Below, in pieces: positions 54,652 to 64,000 of a stretch of 64,000 nt of DNA; position 1 is the first letter of the stretch, and every line of letters starts with the position of its first letter. Both the position numbers and the translations under genes were made by a program. Location of the stretch: contig NC_060065.1 of NCBI RefSeq assembly GCF_020283565.1, positions 59,026,772 to 59,090,771 on the forward strand, in the 5' to 3' direction. Source of the DNA: Trifolium pratense. Taxonomy: Eukaryota; Streptophyta; Magnoliopsida; Fabales; Fabaceae. Under the pieces are notes generated by a model. The model searched no databases, was not told where the DNA came from, and saw only the letters and a program-made list of their open reading frames with translations.

Positions 54652-56913
54652 ATGGATCACTTCTTCGCTCTGATTTGCCCTAATTCTCCATTTGTACGCA
54701 TCTCTTCCCCTTCCCATTTTCAACTCTTTCATTTTTTTTATTCTTAACCAAACCAACACTTATCACACTAAACCTCAACCTCATAAATAATCTTAAGCTT
54801 TTAACTTGTCTTTTTTTCCAAATTCTAACGTTAATTATAATCTATATTCTTTTCATGTTACTCATTATTAGCTATTATTTCATTAAAGAATATCAAACTA
54901 CATTTTTTGTGAAAATTTCAATAAGAAGAATAATCATATTCTGCATTTTAATTGACTCCAAAACTTACTTTGCTTTATCAATGTAACTTTATATTAAAGG
55001 CTTGTCCGGTGGTGTCTGATATGTGTCGGTGTTGGACAATTTCTTCCATTTTTTAAATTATTATCGGTATGTCAGTGTCTGTCCAGTTTTCATGCCGGAC
55101 AAATCAGTGATGGAATATTACAACATTTATGATTATGGATGTTCTTTGCACTCTCATCATGCATTTCACCTTTTTATGAATTGTCATGGTTTCCAGGTAT
55201 GGGATGGAAAAGGATTCTCCGAGTGTTTCGAAGACATATATCCTTATTATTTTTTTAGATTCTACTTGTTTTAAGTTTCTGCATGTCAATTTTCCCCCCT
55301 AGTATGATTTGATTTTCCTTAATAATGGCCACTGTTTTAGATTTTGCAGTGAATATAGTGACTATTGTTATGATTGTTGTGCTTGGAGTTAAACAAAAAA
55401 TTGACGGTCGAGAAGCTCAGAGATCATTCACTCAGGTACTAGTAGCTGATCTTGCCATCTTAAAGGGTTTTGAGAAGGCACTAGAAAACTAGTGCAATGA
55501 AAAATTGTAGAAAATTCATAATCTGCCCTGTTTTCTGTTCACAACACAGTTCTTTGCAAGCCTTCAACTGTTATCCTTGATGATACTTTGAACTCCGAAG
55601 TCTGAACTGTGTTATGTTCAGTAATAAAGCTCATAGATTGTCCATTAACTGTTAAACATTGTTGAAATTAACTGAATCACACAGGAACAAGTTATTACTA
55701 GTATCCCCACAAATTATCTATGCATTATAGTATCTATACTATATACCTGAGGTAATTATGTCCATATTTGGTGTTTTTGAAATGAATAAACAGAAGACTC
55801 TGCCAGAGAAATTTGTCCTGGATTTTGTACCAGCCGTTGGAGCATGTTTTTCAGTTTTGGAAATAATTTTTCTGCTGAAGAAAGAACATGATGGTCACTT
55901 TATTGGATATCATAAGTGGTTATGTAGCTGTTCTGAGTTGTTGGTGTGGGTAAGTTTCCTAATTTTGTAGTTGTCAGCTACAATGTTCTGAAGAGTTTAA
56001 TGTATTAGATTTCTTGTGATCTAAATCTCCACTTACGCCTATATGCAGGCAAATGTCATTCTCTTTACGAAATGTGCAAGCAGAAGTCATACCATAGTCT
56101 TCAACCGTGTCCTATGTTTCTGGTGGATTCTAAAACCAATATTGGGGATTTTTCATTTGATAACAAAGTTTCCATCATTGGAGGTGCTATTATTTTATGG
56201 CTTGTATATTTTGGGCATGTCAAGTTTTACCTTTATTACTAGTAATATTTATTCATTTTCAAATAAATCTTATACCATATGTTAGATGTGAATGAGTTGT
56301 CATAATTTTCATTTCAGGTTTCAGTATGCATCATGGAAAGCTTAGTTGTCCTCTTGAATATCTCATTTGGCATAGTTATCAATGTGATCAGGATAAAGAG
56401 ATCATCTTCCAAAAGCAGGTATATATCAGCCTGTCATTCTTACATAGTTACTTTCTTTTCAAGATTAGTGATAAGCATTAGTGAAATTTTAAAAGATGGT
56501 AGACCTGATATATCTCTTTCACATACGCAAGTTACTTAATTAAGCCCATGTACTTTGCCTATAAATTGTTAGCCATGTTTGATGCCTAGCTATCCTAGTA
56601 TGCTGGATGCATTACATGTAATTGTGCTTATCACTTATCCAAAATGATTTGATTTTATAGTGGTACTAAGAAAAGTTCATTCATTTGATTGTCTACATCA
56701 CTTAGTAGAAGCAATATATGTTTTGCTTTCAAAGTATATTGAAAGCTCTTGTCTGAATCTGCTGCTGCCATAATTTTAGTTTATTGGAAGATCCACTTCT
56801 TTCCAATGGAGGGGACCTTGAGGAAGGTGGCAACGATGACCTTGTAAGTACATGTCAATTGTAATTCTCTTCGCAAACTGTGTTACTCTTACTCACTTAA
56901 GAAAATTAGTTTA

Positions 56914-57004
<91 letters not shown>

Positions 57005-60000
57005 AGACTATAATTGTTAGATTTGAATACAATGTAATTCTTGCATACTGTTTTGTTTATACATTGAGGAGTGGAAATGTGCAAAACTTTTGTTGAATTT
57101 GACATCGTCAAATCTAGTCATAAACTTTCAACTCTGGCAATTAAATATTTAAATCCCTTCACTTTGAAATTGTGTCAATAGCTAGCTTATGCTTGATGAA
57201 ATTACTAAATTTAAAATTGAGTTCAAAGCATGAAACTTTTAACATGGAACCAATGTATGGGTTGACAGTAAATTTTTTAATTTAGGAGTTGTATGGATAT
57301 ATATAATTTCACTAACCAAAAATAGATAATATAAAAGCTGTTCAAAACATTTTTCAAACTTGGTGGTTAATTACCAAATCAAAAGATGGCAGGTTTATTT
57401 GCCAAAGACCCGAAGTTGAAAAAGGCTGCACGCAGTCGCATATCCCTTAAACTATTGTTTCCTTAGAGTATTATCTTGTTGAAGTTTTCTTTAGTTAATG
57501 TGTCCGATCATATTCTTCTTTAATGATTCGGCTACTCTTTTTTTTCTTATTTGGTGCATCCTTTCTTTTAAATATTTCACTTGGTGCGATATTTACATAC
57601 AAATAATAACTTGTCTATCATTCATCTTAATTCTTAAATGTATGGAGTTCATTGATGTGGTTTCTTGTGTTTGTTGTGACCTCCTTAAATACTTCGAAAG
57701 CAATAATGTGGCTTGTATCTCCTGTTGTCGACAAGCTGCTGAAGACTAGATGTGTAGTAAAATTATGATGATTTTGAAGATTTTAATTTTCTTAATAGAT
57801 AATTATGTGTTTGACCTATTTTTTAAGCAAAAAATAATGCCTTTTAATGTTGTCTAATCATTACCTCTCTTTTATTTTTCAATGTTTAAAGATTGATATG
57901 CTCAAATTAGTTAAACTTTCTTTCTGAAGGGAAATAATGGTAACTTTTTGGATTTTATGACTTTCAAATTCATAAGTCCCGTGATGAATCAAGGTGTGCT
58001 AAAGCAATTGGACTCTGATGATCTTCTGCCGCTACTACCTGATATGAGTCCTTCTTACTGTCATGATATAATTTTGTCCAGTTGGCGAGCTCAAATGAGT
58101 AATAATGGTTCAAGCCCTTCCTTATTTAGAGCACTCTGTAATGCATATGGATTGCCATATCTCTGCCTTGGTTTATTGAAGGTACTTTTCTAAACCAAAT
58201 CACAGTTTCCATCCCTGTGCTAGGTAAATCTAAGTTCATAACACATTGAAGCTTGCACCTTTTCTATTTATATATTTATTCTATATGCTTAATCTTCCTT
58301 CTATAGACTGTTGGCTGTTGTAACAATGCTGTCTTCGAGCATTTTTTTTTAATGTATCTAAACATATTTATTAGAAGAAAGCAATTCTTATCAATACCCA
58401 AATAAACACCAAAAAAATCTGTCCTATATCCCAGTTAGCAGTGCTGATACCTTGATGTGTTTTAAATTTATAGAAGCTGAATGGGTTATCACTTCAGTTT
58501 AATGGTGTTGACACCTTGACAGTTGAATTATTTACTCTTTGTTCACTTGTGGAGAAAACAGGATTATTCCAAATGATATTTAGTCCTTATCCCGTCTTTT
58601 TTTATATTGACTTGCCTTTTGTGAAGTAAATTCATGTCAATATTAAAAAACCACTACCTTGCCCAAGAAGAAACCAAAATTATAATCTGACTATGTTTTG
58701 TTTTATTTTATTTTATTTCATTTCATTTGTGCTCTATAACTACAAAGTATTTGAAATTCTTCCAGGTGATAAATGATGGTATTGGTTTTGCGGGGCCATT
58801 GCTTCTCAATAAGCTGATCAAGTTTCTTCAGCAAGGTTTTGAAACAAGGCATAGTTTGTGTTATTTTTGCTTGCATCTCTAGCTTTATTTGTTCTCTTAC
58901 TTGAAATGCTTCTCCATTATATCACTTTCTTTGTGCATAATACTTTTATTTCGTAATCCTTGATGCATAACTTCTTTTGCCAAACGACACATGGTAACAG
59001 CAGTAATAGTCCCCCCCCCCCCCCTCCCTTTCATTTTGGGGAATGTTTTTTCTAGCTTCGTATCAGCCAATTCGCACATAAAATATGGGTTCCATTTTTG
59101 TTGCATCTTTCAGGTTCAGCAAGTTGGGATGGGTATTTACTTGCACTATCCTTGGGTATCGCATCAATAGTTAAGTAAGTTTGGTTATTCATGTTTATAT
59201 AATTCAGTATGGTTTTTCTTCTTGTGTTTTATGTTTCTATTCTAGGCTTCACATATTGTTTGTCTACTTATTGCTGCTACTGTGGATGGTTTATCCTGCA
59301 CTATATCAGAGTAAAGATTTATGGACAAACATCTTTATGGGGGGTGATTGATTGATTTGTTCAAAACTCATTCTGATACTAATTTCATTGATGGTTATAT
59401 AAAAATGTATGAAATGATACTCTATAGATTAACTATCTGCTTTCAAAATGTTAATTATGTATCAGTGGTAGAAGCTTACATAATTATGTAAATAACCTAA
59501 AAATAAGAAAGACTGAAACGTGAAAACATGTGACTGATTCATTATCTTGATTTAACAGAAAGTGAAATTATGTTGGTGCATTCGATATATAAAACCATTG
59601 ATAGGAAGGCCTCCACATAAAAAGCTTACACTTCTAATAGAAGTGATTAGGGAAGAGTACAATTAGTGGGAGGATTAGGTAGCCTCCAGAATGCACAAAC
59701 TGAAACAAATATGGGCCAGTGTTACTAAAATTTCCACAAACCTGTCCAATCTCTGCAAATCAGATATTGAAACCCCCTTAAAAAGTAACCGTGTGTAGAA
59801 TAACAAAGAGAAAAGATTCTCTTAATGAACCTCCGTGCAGGTGTGGTTAATGCATTTTATTTGTGTTGGTCAATATTTTCATATTGCATTTCTCTGACTT
59901 CGAGTCCAATGTCGGATCTATATGGATTTATATAAGTTCTTTAATGCATTTTTTTTCTGCAATTACCAATAGCAATTAGTAAATCAGTGTCCTTCTGTTC

Positions 60001-63000
60001 TAGATCTTTTCTAGATACACAATATACTTTTCGCCTTTCCAAACTGAAGCTAAAGCTGCGATCTAGTATCATGACACTAATCTATGAGAAGGTATGCTAA
60101 AAATTTATTGTCTGTACATAATAATGAAATTCACATGTTGTCCCTCTCCTCCTAAATGATGATGTTATTGGTGCATATATATATGGCTTCTACAATTTAG
60201 CAAATTCATCTAAAACGTGTATATTGATGTTGCTTCAAGTGTCTATATGTGAACCTAGCAGAGCTTTCAAAATTCACAAATGGAGAAATTCAGACATTTA
60301 TGTCGGTGGATGCTGACCGAACTGTCAACTTGTGTAATAGTTTCCATGATATTTGGAGGTACTCCCTTAATTTTCAAAGTATTCTATCAAACTGTCTTTT
60401 TCCTTATCTTCTGAATAGTCCCCCAGACATATTTTGTCTAGTAAAAGACCTTTCTGAGTTATTAGTTGTATGCAATAATCGAGGTTTACCTAAATGTATT
60501 TGATAGAATTCTTATTCTTGTGAACTGGAAACCATCTTCTGTAGTTTACAATTGATTACAAATCATGAATGTTAATGTTTTAATAATGTTTAACTTACAT
60601 ATATCTTAATCACACTGTGGCTTTATTGTTTCAGTCTTCCTTTACAAATTGGAGTGGCGCTTTATCTTTTGTATACTCAAGTCAAATTTGCATTTGTGTC
60701 TGGATTAGCAATAACCATTTTATTAATACCAGGTAGAACTATCACTCTAACAAAATTTCAGTTCATTTTTAATTTGTTTTTCACCTACTTGTGTGCATTG
60801 GCAACTGAAATGAATTCGTAGAGAAATTTATACTGTATCAATAACTGAATTTGTTTCATACATCCTAACAAGAACTCTTATTTAATTTATCAATTAATTA
60901 TTATCATCAACAAACATGCATTACTGCACTGCACTCACTGTCAGATTCTTATGAACGACATTCCATGTGAATGCAAACCTACGGATTTTGTGAGGGAGAG
61001 AGAATGTGTCAAACACATTGCACTATTTGAATCTTATTTAAATTTAATTTAAAAATAACATGTCAACATTTCCTGACACTCGAGTGATGTGACAAAAGAC
61101 ACATCACAACACTAAGTTGATAACCATCCTCTACAATGCAGTTCCCATTCTCATCAATAACAGCTATCAAAATTGAATACTTTTAAACAATAAGAGATCC
61201 AAAAGTCCAAAACTAAACATAGACTAAAAACTCATTTTAATAGACAAAAATATATTTAAGTCTTTATTTATTAAAAAAATGTGGTTATTATTGAATTTTA
61301 ATTGATGCAGTGAATAAATGGATATCAAAATTGATTGCAAGGGCCACTGAGCAAATGATGAAGGAGAAGGATGAAAGGTATCTATACACTATTGCCTTTT
61401 CCATTAGTAATAATTTTTTTTCCTTTTTATTTGGGGAAAGTGTTCTCCTTTGCATTTAGGGGATCCTTTATCCTCCATACTCATTACTTCTTTTGAGGCT
61501 TCCATGTCCTCATTGAGTCGTGTTGTCTTCCCTGAGATTAAAAGTTTATTATTCTTTTTTCGGATTTTACTATTTCCCTTCATTCAATTGGACATTAATG
61601 GACGGATATGAACCAAAGCTGCTGGTACATATAATATTAACATTATGCTTTTTCCAGGATTCGCAGGACCGGGGAACTATTGACTTATATTCGCACTTTG
61701 AAGATGTATGGATGGGAGCTTCTTTTTTCAAGTTGGTTGATGGAAACAAGATCTTTGGAAGTCAAACACTTAGCTGTAAGATTTTTATGTAAAAAAAGGT
61801 TATTGGAAGCTGCTAATCCAGTGTCTAAGAATGGCATAATCAAATGGAATACTTACCTTTTCTTCTTAGTTTATTTTGATCGTCATGTTTCATCCATATT
61901 TTACAGACTCGAAAATACTTGGATGCATGGTGTGTATTCTTTTGGGCTACAACACCATCACTATTTTCTCTTTGCACATTTGGACTGTTTGCATTGATGG
62001 GACATCAACTTGATGCTGCAACGGTATGTTCGAACATGTTTTACCTAATCTTCCTAACAAGTTTTTCTTCTTTTTTTCATTTAATTATTTTTTCCTGTCA
62101 GTTGTTTAGAAATTTGACGTGGTCGAGGAAATCTTAATTGCAGGTTTTCACTTGTCTTGCTTTGTTTAACACTCTGATTTCACCACTTAATTCATTCCCT
62201 TGGGTGATTAATGGGTTGATTGATGTGAGTCTCCTACATTCCATGAATTTATATCAACAAAAGTAACTTTGTACACATTCATTAGTGATTAGAATGAAAA
62301 ATATCTCTAACTCCACCGTAGGCCTTCATATCCTCCAGACGGTTGAGTAGGTTTCTCTCTTGCCCTGAACATAGACGCAAAGTGGGAGAGAACAGTTCCT
62401 GTTCATCATCATTCCCGGGTAAACAGCCTGATTCTTTACAAGATTTAGCTGTCTCTATGCAAGATGCATGCTGCTCTTGGTCAAGTAGTGATGAAAAAGC
62501 ATTAAATATGGTGTTGAATCATGTGACTCTTAGCCTATCAAAGGGTTCCTTTGTTGCAGTTATTGGAGAGGTCAGATCCTTGTTTGAATTTCGTCAATGT
62601 CTTTTACCAATAAAATAAAAACATTTTTATAAGGAATAACAGTGGATATCCACTATAACATTTCAACAACACAATGATAATGGATATTTGAGATCCTTAG
62701 TTCAAAATATGAGAAATAGGTCGTGATTCCTATCACTTAGTCATCTGTGTCTGTCGGAATCACCAGTATTTTTAGTATTTCATAATTCAACTTGATAAAT
62801 GAAATGGAAAGAAATGCATTTCACCTAATATCTGAAGCACGTCCATAGTTGCATTTATTTCACTTAACTGCATATGTTCAGGTTGGTTCCGGTAAATCAT
62901 GCCTGTTATATTCAATTCTCGGAGAAATGCGGCTTGATCATGGATCTATTTATTCCAGTGGATCTATAGCTTATGTCCCACAGGTTTGTATGAAAAAATG

Positions 63001-64000
63001 CTATATACTTAGCCTCATAATGAAATTTCTTATTTATTTCCCCATAACTACAGGTCCCTTGGATTATATCTGGAACAGTACGTGACAATATATTATTTGG
63101 GAAAAGCTATCATCCTGAAAGGTATAATGCCTTCAACAACCCCATCGTTTTTATCTAATTGATGCTTTATGTGAACTTGATCTTTACAAACATGTTTTGA
63201 ACAAAAGAACTTGTGCTCTTCCCCGTTATTATCTTCCTGCTGTAAGCAGGTATGCAGATACAGTAAAGGCATGTGCATTGGATGTCGATATCTCATTGAT
63301 GGTTGGTGGTGACATGGCTTATGTTGGAGAGAAAGGAGTGAACTTATCAGGTGGACAGAGAGCTCGTCTTGCTTTGGCAAGGTGCTAGCGTCTTTTTTGC
63401 ATTTCATTGTACTACTTTATTAGTGGTTCTTAAGCCTTGATTATGCTGAAGAAAAAGAACTAACTATTGTCCAATTGGCAGGGTATTGTATCATGACTCA
63501 GATGTTATTATGCTTGACGATGTCCTGAGTGCAGTTGATGTACAAGTTGCTCGGTGGATCTTACACAATGCCATTCTTGGTCCTCTTATGAAGGGAAAAA
63601 CCCGATTGCTCTGTACCCACAACACTCAGGTTATTGTGTAGTCGCTTCACAATTATTTTATGTGTGCGTATGTGCACGTGCACGCCAAATTTTTATATAT
63701 AACATTTTTAAAGTAATCCAATTTTTTTTAATCTTTCATGAGATATATCAAGATTAGTGTTATATGCATTTTTCAAAAATATAAAATAAGAACTATTTGA
63801 TTCTAAACTTATTTTTGTTTAAAATCTTATTGAAATCTGACACAAATAAGCAATGTAATATATAGTTATTTTTAAACAGTTGGATCATCAACAACCACAT
63901 ATTGTATCTAAAGTTTTTAATGGTATAACAGTTAATGTGTTACACCGATATAATCTGATTCCTCCTATGTATGTGTGTGTGTGTGTGTGTGTGTGGTAGA
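54652..64000 (+). CDS. ABCC13: ABC transporter C family (MRP), ABCC13-like; 5' part, exons 1-22, 804 codons in window
   Basis: Exons: 54652-54693, 55197-55237, 55333-55435, 55794-55949, 56049-56183, 56318-56418, 56780-56843, 57930-58181, 58766-58835, 59114-59174, 60004-60091, 60240-60358, 60635-60732, 61311-61377, 61658-61775, 61907-62023, 62144-62224, 62322-62570, 62882-62983, 63054-63121, 63250-63381 and 63482-63629. The sum, 2412 bp, is an exact multiple of three. The order is: N-terminal membrane region; transmembrane domain 1 (FLDFMTFKFISPVM to LNSFPWVI); NBD1 with Walker A GEVGSGKS (653-660), LSGGQ (743-747), Walker B VIMLDD (763-768) and LSAVD. ABCC proteins are ATP-driven exporters, often vacuolar. 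The second half lies outside the window; the fragment at 37392-38358 shows what should follow. Intron 2 appears to be AT-AC type. Assignment to ABCC13 is by recollection of the subgroup. Confidence 0.93.
55238..55332 (+). other. probable U12-type AT-AC intron (ABCC intron 2)
   Basis: The intron starts ATATCCTTAT, the U12 5' splice consensus. It ends GGCCAC and has TTCCTTAA (U12 branch-point consensus) at 55315-55322, with about 10 bases from the branch A to the 3' end. No GT-AG pair in the area preserves the frame. Using AT-AC gives ...CSECFED-like FEDIVLDFAVNIVTIV, which reads smoothly into the next exon. Confidence 0.85.
56916..57001. repeat. (AT)n microsatellite in ABCC intron 7
   Basis: About 43 uninterrupted AT units. 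Confidence 0.95.
59011..59024. repeat. poly-C tract in ABCC intron 9
   Basis: Fourteen consecutive C followed by TCCC, unusual in this AT-rich window. Confidence 0.95.

Noticed and set aside
55238..55270. GT donor at CTACTT|GTTTTA for ABCC exon 2
   Set aside because: Gives the wrong phase with every nearby AG acceptor and adds non-conserved residues; the AT-AC pair fits.
57498..57749. 83-codon frame in ABCC intron 7
   Set aside because: No similarity; lies in a long intron and does not fit ABCC phases.
1..64000. CRISPR arrays, prokaryotic operons, phage or viral genes
   Set aside because: None seen; repeats are eukaryotic transposons and microsatellites, and genes are intron-containing.

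Overview
This is a plant nuclear genome window, about 64 kb, very AT-rich. It has spliced GT-AG genes and many MITEs, SINE and LINE remnants, a solo LTR and long TA/CT/GT microsatellites. Family content and repeat types resemble a papilionoid legume, most likely Medicago or a close relative (inference; no species marker is present).

Intact or apparently intact genes, left to right: an MRS2/MGT magnesium transporter (10063-12729, +); a P-class PPR protein (15208-16911, +); 5-formyltetrahydrofolate cyclo-ligase (19590-22999, +); a single-exon membrane receptor-like kinase with a ~340-residue insert in its activation segment (27363-29567, -); a 59-aa DUF4535-type membrane protein (35593-35772, -); two tandem GT37 fucosyltransferases (40926-42724 and 45687-47817, -); a CGI121/TPRKB-like KEOPS subunit (49977-51095, +); and the first 22 coding exons of an ABCC transporter resembling ABCC13 (54652-63629, +), which runs off the right edge. 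MRS2, PPR and the kinase look like the block At1g80900-At1g80880-At1g80870 of Arabidopsis, so they are probably an ancient conserved neighbourhood with 5-FCL and repeats inserted.

Between these genes lie many broken or captured gene pieces. At 3.3-5.9 kb a small secreted-peptide gene occurs in three pieces: a head-to-head inverted pair that would transcribe into a near-perfect 134-bp hairpin, and a second inverted arm 2 kb away. The two outer arms enclose the last five exons of a RAD23 gene. Helitron-like 3' ends lie outside this structure on both sides. At 13.8-14.7 kb there is a broken copy of the 5-FCL promoter and first exon. At 24.2-26.0 kb an NPF transporter fragment and a frameshifted bHLH gene lie side by side. 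At 36.3-38.4 kb an F-box-associated domain fragment is joined directly to an internally deleted copy of the ABCC gene, including the exons that should follow just past the window. At 39.1-39.4 kb there is a ribonuclease T2 first-exon remnant.

The ABCC gene's second intron reads as a U12-type AT-AC intron. Splicing it as such restores the frame and the expected protein. The strongest candidates for follow-up are the hairpin/RAD23 composite, the AT-AC intron, the kinase insert, and the chimeric F-box/ABCC junction. No CRISPR, bacterial or viral features were seen. Gene models were built by eye from splice sites and family conservation and have no transcript support.
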